Shown: positions 30,718 to 39,562 of the stretch, in pieces
Position numbering within the stretch: the first letter of the stretch is position 1
Layout of the letters: each line of letters opens with the position of its first letter
From: Paulinella micropora
Lineage: Eukaryota > Cercozoa > Imbricatea > Euglyphida > Paulinellidae
Assembly: GCA_019918135.1 (NCBI GenBank)
Contig: WBZZ01001376.1
Span: 15,001 to 79,000, forward strand
Direction: 5' to 3'
Length of the DNA stretch: 64,000 nucleotides
Notes under the pieces: model-generated
The model's input: only the letters and a program-made list of their open reading frames with translations
Databases searched by the model: none
What the model was told of the DNA's origin: nothing
Made by a program: the position numbers and the translations under genes

Positions 30718-31185
30718 ATGCCACACGAAAAACCATTTTTTACGTATTATAACGAAATTAGACGTGAAAATAAGTATTTGTTGGATGAAGCGGACGATTT
30801 TTGGATTGATCAAGTTAATGAAGGCATTAATAGTCAAGCCCGCGAGAGGCTTAGAGCGGATAGATTGTTGGATGCTTCAACAAGAAGGGGGAATACTATG
30901 GAGGATTTAAAAGATAGGATTAGTGCGTTGGACAATAAGCAAAGTATTTATGCAAACATGAATTACGATGAACTGAAAGCGCACCTCCAAGATGACGGCA
31001 TTGATATGAAAGAATTTGAAAGAAAACATGGAACTGCCCCCATGAATGAACAAATGATTGAAATGCAAAAATTAGCAATGGCTACCGATAAATATGATAT
31101 AATGCACATATTAGAAGACAATATCCAGCAAATGAAGCGTGATATAGCACAATTGGTAAAACAAGAATATAAAGAAGAAACTTAA
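30718..31185 (+). CDS. helical coiled-coil protein, unknown
   Basis: 155 residues, mostly alpha-helical and charged (LLDEADDFWIDQVNEGINSQ, ILEDNIQQMKRDIAQLVKQ). No relative is seen elsewhere in the window. Two conserved-looking patches, FFTYYNEIRRENKY and EFERKHGTAPMNEQM, do not tell me a family. It lies upstream of the PLA2 gene on the same strand and may belong to the same transcription unit. It looks whole. Confidence 0.5.
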   Translation: MPHEKPFFTYYNEIRRENKYLLDEADDFWIDQVNEGINSQARERLRADRLLDASTRRGNTMEDLKDRISALDNKQSIYANMNYDELKAHLQDDGIDMKEFERKHGTAPMNEQMIEMQKLAMATDKYDIMHILEDNIQQMKRDIAQLVKQEYKEET

Positions 31186-31214
31186 AACGATTAACCGATA
31201 AGGGTTTAACGTAT

Positions 31215-31415
31215 ATGAAAAACAAAGGCAAAGCGGACAAAACTCGCGTAATACGAAAAGAGGATAGAAAGCAAGCGGAGCAGGAATATAAGGAATGGAA
31301 AGAAAACCGAGAAGAGTGGGAGAGAAAACACCCAGATGATGCTTTAATAGAAGCACAGATAGGCGACAAACACAAGATGCTTGTGCCACGAATAACTGAT
31401 GACCCCGAAATGTAG
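31215..31415 (+). CDS. small charged helical protein
   Basis: 66 residues with a long amphipathic helix (RKEDRKQAEQEYKEWKENRE) and a short tail (KHKMLVPRITDDPEM). I do not recognise it. It may be a small coiled-coil companion of the preceding protein, with which it is nearly contiguous, 29 bases downstream. Confidence 0.35.
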   Translation: MKNKGKADKTRVIRKEDRKQAEQEYKEWKENREEWERKHPDDALIEAQIGDKHKMLVPRITDDPEM

Positions 31416-31459
31416 ATAGATTTGTTAATGCTATTATTAGAAGCATTCAAGAGATAATT

Positions 31460-32269
31460 ATGGGTCCCAGACTTAATAGATTACTTAACGTTGCTACAGG
31501 TATTGGGCGATATGGTGTGAGAAGGCTAGCATGGGGGCAGATATTGAGATTAGTTGCCAACAATCCACAACTACGTGCAATGAATGTTGGATTACTTGGA
31601 ACAAGAAGAGCAGATGCTTTCATTGCCCTTTTGCTAGCACTAGCAAGAAATGAAGCGCCACAGGGTTTACCTCCGCCTAATCCTCTTTTGATCGCAAGCG
31701 GACAGCAAAGAATAGGTGATTATGTATTAAGTGAATATGCGCGCAGATTAGCCACTGGAGTAATGTCTTTAAATGCGTGGCAAGTTTTTAAAACAGGCGT
31801 AGAGACTATGGCAATTGCTGGTCTTGCAAAAGCACTTAAAGGAATATATAAAACATGGTCTGCTCAACCAGATGCTCTCATTAAGTTGGAAGAAGAACGA
31901 ATTCATACCGAGGGAAGTAATTATAATGGTGGGGGCACACGAGTGGAAAGCAGTCTTCAATTAGAAGATAGAACTCGTGGCAAATTTCCTTACATTCTAC
32001 CAGCAGATGCTTTGGACTTAGTTGCTTTTGAACATGATTTATTGTATGCGTCAGGCGACAAGAATGTCCAAGACTTTGCCGATAAACGATACTTTGAAAG
32101 AATTACCAATATGAGTGATTATCTAACGAGTAATGGATTGGCTACGGCTTGTCGCGGGATTTCAGCAGGGAAGTTTCTAGTCAGTTTTCGTTTCATTTTT
32201 GGAAACTCTCTTTTTTCGTTCATTCTGGTCTGGATGACTGCTCTATTGTATCTATTCAACATAAAGTGA
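31460..32269 (+). CDS. parvovirus-like phospholipase A2 domain protein
   Basis: 269 residues. Near residues 150-215 it reads SNYNGGGT (calcium-loop-like), then PADALDLVAFEHDLLYAS (the HDxxY catalytic helix) and DFADKRYFERI. This order matches the phospholipase A2 domain of parvovirus VP1, which breaches the endosomal membrane and has also been noted in adintovirus/Polinton-like capsid accessory proteins. The N-terminal 140 residues are helical and basic. The last 40 residues are hydrophobic and unlike the rest. The end lies close to the element boundary, so the natural C-terminus is uncertain. Confidence 0.65.
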   Translation: MGPRLNRLLNVATGIGRYGVRRLAWGQILRLVANNPQLRAMNVGLLGTRRADAFIALLLALARNEAPQGLPPPNPLLIASGQQRIGDYVLSEYARRLATGVMSLNAWQVFKTGVETMAIAGLAKALKGIYKTWSAQPDALIKLEEERIHTEGSNYNGGGTRVESSLQLEDRTRGKFPYILPADALDLVAFEHDLLYASGDKNVQDFADKRYFERITNMSDYLTSNGLATACRGISAGKFLVSFRFIFGNSLFSFILVWMTALLYLFNIK

Positions 32270-32385
32270 TTATTTGTGTTGCCATAACGTGTGTTGTCTA
32301 GTGATTCAAAATCATTCTTGGTGTCTAGCATGTGATCGCGTCTTAGTTCGTTGCCTTTAATAAGAGGGTTTTGGTTAGAGTGTTC

Positions 32386-33006
32386 TGTCCGGCCGGCACC
32401 AGGCCCGGGGGGGGCGCCAAAACGTCCGGTCGCCAACAGGCTGCCTTCCGAAACGTGCCGTTGTACTTGCGTGCTGTTTTACTGGGTTTTGACAGTGACT
32501 GGCTACACAGCCGCGAAAGGGTGTGGACGGAAATAAGTGGCCCCCAGCCAAGGGCACGAAACCACCGCCCGCGGGGAGGGCAGGGGGGGGGGGTGCGTGT
32601 CCCTTGGCCGGGGCCGGCCGACACACGCCAGGGCGTGCCGCACGAGGAGAGGAGAGCGCCCCCCCCCCCCCCCCCCGGCGCGGCGACGGTTCGCACGCGC
32701 CCCGGGCGGACAGTGACTGGCTAGGGCGCTCGGCCTGCGCCCGTCCCCGGCTAGCGCCGCCTGGCTAGGGCGCGCGCCACTGGTCGCGGCGGGCTGTCGG
32801 CACGCGGCGCGCGCCCGGGAGACGGGGGGGGGCGCGCGCCCACTAGGCGCAGCGGGCCGTCGGCACGCGGCACGCGTCCGGGCGACGGGGGGCGCGCGCC
32901 AGGGACGCCGCTCGCTCGGGCCTGCGTCCACCAGGCCATTATTCGCTTCGGTCGGAATGCCCCAGCTGAAGGCTGCCTCTCCCACAGCGCTTCCTGCCGC
33001 TCTCAC
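32386..33006. other. GC-rich non-coding flank of element
   Basis: Composition switches at about 32,385 from AT-rich to about 70-75% GC. Long G and C runs (32,581-32,590; 32,660-32,676) and a tandem of about 62 bp at 32,769-32,897 (GGCGCGCGCC...GTCGGCACGCGGC...GCGACGGGG, two copies) are present. Open frames here look like compositional artefacts. Confidence 0.6.
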
Positions 33007-33262
33007 CGTGACTGCTCACCCCTTGGCCACTCACTCTGACCGTGACTACTCACCTCTTCGTCACTCACTCTGACCGTGACTACTCACCTCTTTGTCACTC
33101 ACTCTCACCGTGGCTACCCACCGCTTGGTCACTTACTCTGACCGTGACTGCTCACTCCTTGGTCACTCACTCTGACCGTGACTACTCACCCCTTGGTCAC
33201 TCACTCTCACCGTGACTACTCACCCCTTGGTCACTCACTTTCACCGTGGCTACCCACCCCTT
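33007..33262. repeat. 34-bp minisatellite, about 7.5 copies
   Basis: Units of 34 bases with the core CGTGACTACTCACC and TTGGTCACTCACTCT at 33,007, 33,041, 33,075, 33,109, 33,143, 33,177, 33,211, and a partial unit from 33,245 that degenerates by about 33,318. The unit length is not a multiple of three, so it is unlikely to encode protein. It lies between the element and the RPB3-like gene. Confidence 0.9.
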
Positions 33263-33537
33263 CACGTCACCCTCGCCTGGGCTACTCACCGCTCACGCCA
33301 TTCTCACCGTGGCGGCGGCTCACTCACCGCAGCCTGTCACTGCCGGCTCCCACGCTGGCTAGGGGCGTGGCCGCCCCCCCCCCCGCGCTCCCGCACTCGC
33401 GCTCCAGAGGGGAGTGCAAAGCGCGGCGTCGGCGGCCAGTGGCCCGGGGCCACCCGTGAGGGGAGGCGGACGCCCCCCCCCGGGCAGGGGGCCGGCTGCC
33501 GGGCGGCGGGGCCGCCCTCCCCCCAGGCTCGGGGCTC

Positions 33538-34802
33538 TCACGGGGGCGCCGTGTCCCCGGCCGCGCGGGCCGGCGCCGCGGCTTCTTCGGGCCCGGCCGC
33601 GCTGCCCCCGCCGGTGGTGAGGAAGGCCCGGCACTCCTGTAGCAATTCCCACGGGGTCTGTGCGGTGTAGGAAGTGACGACGACGAGCCAGCGGTCGCAC
33701 GCGGCGGCCGCGGGGGTCTCCACAGCCACGGGGCTAGCTTCCTCGCCCGGTGGGTTCAGCAGGCACCGCCGGCAGGCCAGACACTCGAGCGGCCTAGCCG
33801 CCACGAGGCGGGCGGCCCCACCCCCCAGGTCCTCGAGGTCGAAGACGTTGGTAGGGCACACGGACCACAGCTCCAGCGCGCGTGGTGCCGGGAGCGGGCG
33901 TGGCTGGACCTGGACGCTCGACACCTTGCGGGGGGTGAGGAGCCCCTTCTGCCAGCGAGAGTCCCGGGAGGCATAGCCCTTGGTGACCCACAGCCGGACC
34001 CAGACCTCCTCGCCCGGCAGGAGACGGCAGAGCACCTGCCGTTCGCCGCCGGCGGCCACCCGCGCTGCCGGGTAGCCGGGCACGGGGCGTAAGTGGGCGA
34101 GGGACACCTCGGTCACGCCCCAGCAGGCCTCCAGCGCGCGCAGCTCGTCGTCGGTGAAGAGGTCGAGCTCCTTTTCCTCGTCCGGTGGCGGCGGGGGTTC
34201 CGCGTCGTCCAGGTCGGCCGGGCGCAGGCCCAGGCCCGCCAGCACGGCCTGGGCCGCCAGCCGCCCGGCCTCGGTTTGCTGCAGCGCGCGGGCGGACTCC
34301 CGGTCCAGCCGGGCCAGGGCCTGCGCGCGCGTGCGGCCGGACTCCGCCCGCAGGGCACCCAGCCTGTCCCGGAGCAGCGCCAAGGACGGGGTGGCGGGGG
34401 GGCGGCCGCCGGGTGGGCTACCTTGAGTTCCAGCATCGCACTGTTGGCGGGCGTCAGAAACGAGGGCGTAGCCTGCTCCCAGGGCACGACGGGCAGGCCG
34501 GCCAGCACGGCCGGTGCCATGTCTACCCGCACGCGCTCCAGCAGCTGCACGAGGTCCAGGTTACCCAGCGAGTTGAGCGGCTTGGACAGGACCTCGACGT
34601 AGCTGACCGCGGCGGCCGGCAGGAAGTACAGCGCCTGCAACAGGGCCTGCGGCAGCAGCGGCGTTTGCACGCCTTCCAGCAGGAACGCCGCCGTGCGCCC
34701 GTCCGCCGGCAACGAGGGTAGGTGGGCGGCGGAAACGCTGACCGCCCGCGCGGCGCGCCGGACCTGCGACCCGCTGAACCGGGCCCAGGCCTCCTGGTCC
34801 AT
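33538..34802 (-). pseudogene. RPB3-like DNA-directed RNA polymerase subunit, not in one frame
   Basis: From MDQEAWARF the N-terminal block reads FLLEGVQTPLLPQALLQALYFLPAAAVSYVEV...LERVRVDMAPAVLAGLPVVPW, the assembly fold of the RPB3/AC40/RpoA family (the gene-product-with-ALRRxLL helix, then LHDExLAHRLGLIP-like). The C-terminal block has VTKGYASRDSRWQKGLLTP (the KGxxxxHAKWSP signature), CLACRRCL (the CxxCxxC site) and a final WLVVVTSYTAQTPWELL strand-helix (VESTGxxxPExxL-like). An RNA polymerase subunit of this divergence suggests a giant virus or its fossil rather than a normal host copy. The gene is not one continuous frame; about one break, near a G run. Confidence 0.65.
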
Positions 34803-35111
34803 GCGCCGCGGGCGGGGAGAGGGGAGGCGGCGGCCGGGCCTGCTTGATTGTGGCCCGGGGGGCCGCGCGCAGCCCGCTCCAGACACTCAGTCGGTCCGCT
34901 CCTCTTCGCGCCCCGTCCCCTGGCCCTGCCCCCCTCCGCCGCCCCTACCGACACGCCCCTTCACTCCGCGGTAGGACGGATGAGAAAGGAAGGGGAGGAA
35001 AGGCGGAGCAGCGGGGCGAGTAAACGGGCCGTGGTGGGAGAGGGGGGCGCCCCGCTCGTGTAAAGGAAGCCAGTGGCCAGAGAGAGCCACAGCCTCCTCC
35101 CACACGAGGGG
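34803..35111. promoter_or_regulatory. divergent intergenic region between RPB3-like and kinase-like genes
   Basis: About 310 bases between two genes that point away from each other, so both promoters should lie here. It is GC-rich with purine runs (GAAAGGAAGGGGAGG) and no obvious TATA box that I can defend. Confidence 0.35.
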
Positions 35112-36626
35112 ATGAGCGCGGGAGCAGCTCGGAAAAGACACAAGACTGAGACCGAAGCGTCACCCCCCTCGGACCAGCCCCGCGCCGAACGCCCGGCGGA
35201 CGAGTCGCTGCACCCCCTGGCGCGCAGATTCGTCTGCACACGGAGCTGCCGCGATTGCCGGCGGCCAGCACATTGTGCAGCCTGCCGGCCGTGCCAGCTG
35301 TTTGGCTTATTCCGGGAAAGACGTCACTGCTCAGCCGACACGACACAGAAGGTTAAGAGGTATATATTAGCGGAACAGGCCATGCTGGCGGGGGCCGAGC
35401 CGCTTCGCGTACACAAGCTGGTTCCAACAGGGGTAGCGCTCTCAGAGACCGGGGCGGCGCAGGAGTGGCTGTGCTCTTTGTCCTTGTTCGTCACGACAGC
35501 TGAAAAGTTCGAGCAGTGTGGAATTGGCCAAGGCAAGGATGGGTGCCAAGAGGAACAGAGTCTGGAAGAGGGTCGTGTTCTACTCCTGCAGCAGCACAGG
35601 CTGGCCCTCAGAAAGATGGACTGCAAAAACTGCGCTCTACCGCGCTCCTCTCGGAACGTTCCAGCAGACTGCGTAGAGTACTTGTATCTGCAACACTCGC
35701 TCGCCGCGCAGGGGCTGGCCCCTAAGGTGCACGGCTTCCTCCGGGTCGACGCCCCCTTGCTACCGAGCGGCGGTGGCCCGGCCGGACCGGCGAGAGATAA
35801 CAGTGTCGTGAATGTAGAGGACGATCCCCTGGACCAGGAGTACTTGGAGCTGGCGTCGGCGGGCGACGACGCCAGGGGCCCGGCAGAGGTCGTCGCCGCT
35901 ACGTTCTGGCTCGTGACGGATCTTGCCTCGGTGGGACCTTCCTTTAGCCTCGACCTGCAAGCCGCAGCAAGTATACGTAAGCTCCAGGTTGATGCCGCAC
36001 AATTCGAGGCTTTTCTGACGGGGCTGCTGGATTTCTCGGCCTGTGTCATGCCGTTGTTGCTAGTGGGCCTGACGCCTTCCGACATCGAGCTGACGGCCAC
36101 TTTCCCTGGCTTCCAGCTGCGATCACTGGGCCCGAAGCAGTTTTGGTGCCTCCGGTTGCCCGCCGGGTCGCCCGCTGGTAAGGAGCAGGACATCCGAAAT
36201 GCCATCAAGCTGTGCAACCTGTTGAGCTTCGTTGCTAACTGCCGCTGCACAGACGCCAGGGAACTTTATCTGCGCAAGGAGCTGAAGGCTGTGGTGTGGA
36301 AGCTTATACTACCCCTTGTCAGGGGACCAGAATCCAGATTGCGTGTTCTACAGTGCGCTGTTTGGTGGCAGCAGGGCTGGGACAAGAGACAAAGCCAGCT
36401 GTCCCAAGCTAGGCTATACCTCGGGGAATGTCAACCAGAGGTGCTCAAGGGGTTGGCAGTGGAAAAAGCATGGTGGAATCCAGAGGACGGACAGATGGAA
36501 TATTTATTGGAGGCAGAGGATGCCTATCTTACATTCGGAGAGCGAGACTTCACGGTTAGACGCGTCGAGACCTTATTACGTGTACTGATTCGGCTAGCAA
36601 AGTCTTGGGGTCCCGCCCAGACCTGA
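35112..36626 (+). CDS. kinase-like protein, likely pseudokinase, with N-terminal Cys motif
   Basis: 504 residues from MSAGAARKRHK, a start that aligns with its neighbour at 36,951. After a basic low-complexity leader comes CTRSCRDCRRPAHCAACRPCQLFGLF, a Cys-rich zinc-like motif, then a kinase-like fold: a VLLLQQHRLALRKM strand (Lys position), FWLVTDLA (hinge) and LLLVGLTPSDIEL where a kinase would have the DLKPxN loop. The catalytic Asp and the later DFG-type Asp are absent, unlike the neighbour. A C-terminal helical domain ends in RRVETLLRVLIRLAKSW. Probably a signalling scaffold or regulator. It looks whole. Confidence 0.6.
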   Translation: MSAGAARKRHKTETEASPPSDQPRAERPADESLHPLARRFVCTRSCRDCRRPAHCAACRPCQLFGLFRERRHCSADTTQKVKRYILAEQAMLAGAEPLRVHKLVPTGVALSETGAAQEWLCSLSLFVTTAEKFEQCGIGQGKDGCQEEQSLEEGRVLLLQQHRLALRKMDCKNCALPRSSRNVPADCVEYLYLQHSLAAQGLAPKVHGFLRVDAPLLPSGGGPAGPARDNSVVNVEDDPLDQEYLELASAGDDARGPAEVVAATFWLVTDLASVGPSFSLDLQAAASIRKLQVDAAQFEAFLTGLLDFSACVMPLLLVGLTPSDIELTATFPGFQLRSLGPKQFWCLRLPAGSPAGKEQDIRNAIKLCNLLSFVANCRCTDARELYLRKELKAVVWKLILPLVRGPESRLRVLQCAVWWQQGWDKRQSQLSQARLYLGECQPEVLKGLAVEKAWWNPEDGQMEYLLEAEDAYLTFGERDFTVRRVETLLRVLIRLAKSWGPAQT

Positions 36627-36950
36627 ATGCCTGGCGGCCGACTACTGAGGCTTTGTATTCCCTCGCTCGGGAGCAGTCCGTGGAACCAGTACTGGGCGAG
36701 TAAAGGAGTCGTGTGATCGTACCAATCTTGTGCAGCGGGTGGGAAAGGGGGGCGGTCTGGTCTGCCCAGGGCGGAGAGGACTGCCAAGAGGGGGGGGAGG
36801 CTGGGAGAGGGGGGCCCGCCGCACGGGGGGCGGAAAGGGGAGGGGAAAGTGGCGGCGTCTACCCCAGAGGATTTAAACACCAAGGCCCGGGGGCGCTAAA
36901 AGCTCCGCTGCCCACGCCCTTGCCCCCCTCCCTGCCGAACCCACCGGGAG
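36627..36950. other. intergenic region between two kinase-like genes
   Basis: A G-rich stretch with CTTGTGCAGCGGGTGGG and several runs of G. A TTTAAAC box near 36,871 lies about 80 bases before the next start and could be a core promoter. Confidence 0.35.
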
Positions 36951-38441
36951 ATGTCTGCCGCCGCCCCCGGAACGGGTGGCCACGCGGGCCGGAAGCGCCC
37001 CGCACCACCGGACCCTTCAACTGCCCCCGGGCCCCCGCGCTCGATTGCTTCTGACGGGACCTCTGCCTCGGACGGCTCGCCAGGCCCGGTACAAAAACGT
37101 CTGGCGCCGGCCGGGCCACACCAAACCATGCAACCTACACATCCTCTGGCCCTTAGGTTTGAATGTGATTCGCGCCGGCACTGCCACGAATGTGCGCAGC
37201 CAGGGCAGTGCGACCCCTGTCGGTCGTGCCAGCTAGCTGCGCTGTTCCTAGAGGTAAGGCCCTGTTCCACCCACGTTAACAACCAGGTTACCCGCTGGGA
37301 ACCCAACGAGCAGGGACTGACGTCCAAGGAGGTACCACTCACGTCGGGCCCAAAGCTCCCCGCGTGGTTGAAAGCCCTCTCTCTGTTCGTAGCGACCGAC
37401 CAAGGCTGGAAAGAGCGCAGAATAGGCGAGCCCCCTCATTTCCGGGACGAACAGTCCTTGGCCAAAGGCTCCGTCCTGCTTCTGCATCGCCGCAAGCTAG
37501 TGCTCAAACGCATCGGGCAGCAGGCTCCCTTGGACGAACCCTCGGCCGCCCAAGTAGAGTATCTGGGGCTGCAACACTTCCTGGCGCGTAGGGGGCTAGC
37601 GCCCGCGGTGTACGGCTATCTCCGTGTCGGGGGATTGGTGCCAGGGGAAACAAAAAGCGGCTATACGTTCTGGCTCGTGATGGACCTTGTCCGCGCGGGG
37701 GCCGCCCTTAGCCTAGACCTACAGCAAGCGAAGGGGCTGACAGTCCGGCCCCCCACCGAGGCATTCAGGAGCTTCCTGAAGAATGTGCTGCGTTTCTCGC
37801 TCGATGTTGTCCCGCTGTTGATGGCCGATCTGAAGCCTGCTAACATCACGTCGACGGCTGCACCGCAAGGTTTTCTGGTGCTGGATATGGACCCCGATTA
37901 CTACCTGTGGCTCGACACAGCGCCCAGTGCATAGTAGTATTACAGAGCTACCATCTTGCTATCCAACCTGCTAAGCCTCGTGGCCAATAGCTATAACCGT
38001 ACGCACCCAGCCTTGCTAAGTACCCTTTGGCAATTTATGCCGCCCCTACTGGTAGACCAAACAATCTTTACGCGCTGTGTTGAGTGGTGGAACCAGAGCC
38101 TGTCCGAAAAGATGTTCAAAAAGCGGACACAGTTCTGCCAGGCCAGACACTACCTGAGTACGTTGGACATGCGCCCAGGTGCCTTGCACCGAATGCCTCC
38201 TGGTGCTCGGTATGCCCTTGTTTGGCTGCCCGACGAAGATGAGGCCAAGTACCAGGCGCATTGGTGGTCTGCAACGGGGCAGCGGACTCGCTGGAAAGGC
38301 ACAGACGGCAAAGACTGCAACTGGCACGCCCAAAGAGTCCCGCCCGGGACTGGGCAGCCTCAGGTAAGACAATTCCTGACAGTGCTGCTCCGGATAGCCG
38401 CGTGGTGGGACTACGACATGCTGAAAAAGTCGCCTGTCTAA
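36951..38441 (+). pseudogene. kinase-like protein paralog with catalytic motifs, interrupted
   Basis: Tandem paralog of the gene at 35,112. The N-terminal Cys motif is CDSRRHCHECAQPGQCDPCRSCQLAALF. Kinase signs: VLLLHRRKLVLKRI (Lys), FWLVMDLV (hinge), LLMADLKPANI (catalytic loop with Asp and Lys) and FLVLDMDPDYY (metal-binding Asp). The C-terminal helical domain (LLSLVANSYNRTHPALLSTLWQFMPPLL...CQARHYL) follows the same order as the paralog. The sequence is not one uninterrupted frame; about one break. If expressed, a Ser/Thr kinase-like activity is plausible for the first part. Large DNA viruses often carry such divergent kinases; host origin is also possible. Confidence 0.55.
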
Positions 38442-38528
38442 GCCTGGCCCGGTAGCAGCCAGTGGCAACCGCTGCGATGGCCCGAATAAAAAGCAGTGTT
38501 TTTAGTAAAATCTCTGACTTGTGTCGGC

Positions 38529-39083
38529 CTACCGGCGGGACCCGGTCGGGGGGGCCGCCGCCCACACCGTCCGGCAGAACTCGCGCGCGGCCCCGAGCAT
38601 GGCCTCCGGCACGCACGCTACCCGCACCCCGTAGGTGCCCACGCACACCACGGCGGAGCGCGGCGGCTGCGGCTCGGCCGCCAGGTCGTACGTGAGTTCG
38701 AAGAGGGCGTGACCGAGCGCGGCCTGCATGAGGAAGCGGTTTTCCTCCGTGTCCGCCCACGTGCGCCACAGCGCGTGCGCCAGGGGCGGCGCCCGCGCCT
38801 GCTCCCCGTGCGCCCGCCCGGCGGACTGGGCCTTCTTGAGCTCCAGCAGCCACAGGGTGGTGGACTGGGGGGTGCTGAGCTCAACGCTGGCCCTGGCCTT
38901 CGCGCTCTCGATGTTGCCGGCGGCCTGCCGGCTCTCGGCCTCGCGCGAGGCGCCGGACCCTGCGTGGCAGTGGGAGGCCGGCTGCTGGCGCAGCGCGTGG
39001 TCCGTGGTGCAGCACAGCCTGGGCGCCGGGCTCGTGGCCGACCCAGACGAGGGGCGCCGGCTCGACGTCAGGCCGCCGGCCAC
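38529..39083 (-). CDS. uncharacterised protein, nuclease-like motif
   Basis: 184 residues. The first 70 are low-complexity and uncertain. The rest (VELSTPQSTTLWLLELKKAQS...NRFLMQAALGHALFELTYDL...VCVGTYGVRVACV) has the ordered look of a folded domain; LLELKKA could be the core strand of a PD-(D/E)XK nuclease-like fold, but the evidence is slight. A frame on the opposite strand (38,728-39,318) ends with RALGLEVTPYGTASHLRQLEQRAW, which also looks protein-like, so both strands may hold fragments. Low certainty. Confidence 0.35.
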   Translation of the reverse strand: MAGGLTSSRRPSSGSATSPAPRLCCTTDHALRQQPASHCHAGSGASREAESRQAAGNIESAKARASVELSTPQSTTLWLLELKKAQSAGRAHGEQARAPPLAHALWRTWADTEENRFLMQAALGHALFELTYDLAAEPQPPRSAVVCVGTYGVRVACVPEAMLGAAREFCRTVWAAAPPTGSRR

Positions 39084-39562
39084 CGCCCCAGCGCCGCACG
39101 TCCGTGAGGCAGAGGACCAGCGCGCCCTAGGCCTGGAGGTGACCCCCTACGGCACTGCGAGCCATCTCAGGCAGCTGGAGCAGCGGGCCTGGACTACGCT
39201 GTGCGGGCGGCCGTTGCAGGAGCTCCTGCGGGCCCTCGGCGCCTTTCTGCTCGCGCCGGAGGCCGAGAGCCAGCGCTGGTGGCGGGCCCTGGCCTCGTCC
39301 CCGATCGACCAGCTCTGATCAGCATAGGTGGCAGTTCCTGGACGTTGCCTCGTGTTCTGCCGGGACTCGTAACCTAGTGTCGAAGCTTTTTTGGCTTGAG
39401 ATTAAAAGTTTTACTTTCTGGTTCTTCCTTAACTAGTACTCAGCTCTCGGTAGGGCGCCCCGCCTGCCGGCACCCGCCGGGCCCCGCGTGCACCGCAGAC
39501 CGGTGCCCACACGACGGCTCTGTGACCCGGGCGGCCCGGCCAAAGCGGGGATGTTCGTAGAC

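Larger units (their letters stand above)
1..32385. mobile_element. Polinton-like virus element, composite, with internal telomere junction
   Basis: AT-rich block that starts before the window and ends sharply near 32,385, where composition jumps to GC-rich. It carries the hallmark set of Preplasmiviricota: major capsid, penton-like protein, packaging ATPase, adenain-like protease, protein-primed PolB, primase-helicase, fibre proteins and tyrosine recombinase. The 19,781-20,700 palindromes divide it into a left part (capsid, PolB, recombinase) and a right part (primase-helicase, fibre, PLA2). Gene order in the reversed relative at 45-54.6 kb links fibre to ATPase, so the right part would naturally precede the left part in one linear genome; this is inference. 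The element is broken, with roughly 15-20 breaks overall, though several genes look whole. Age cannot be dated; capsid similarity to the second element (over 90% by eye) suggests it is not ancient. Confidence 0.85.

Noticed and set aside
32119-32436. - strand frame overlapping the end of the PLA2 gene (hydrophilic, RNEKREF-like).
   Set aside because: It looks protein-like in part, but it crosses the element edge into GC-rich DNA and has no recognisable relative; not enough to call a gene.
32343-33006. Several overlapping Ala/Arg/Pro-rich frames in GC-rich DNA.
   Set aside because: Open in most frames on both strands because stop codons are rare at this composition.
33007-33262. Possible CRISPR array (34-bp repeats).
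   Set aside because: The units are directly contiguous with no spacers; it is a minisatellite.
33178-33700. Open frames across the minisatellite and the C runs.
   Set aside because: The 34-base unit shifts frame at each repeat; no protein-like pattern.
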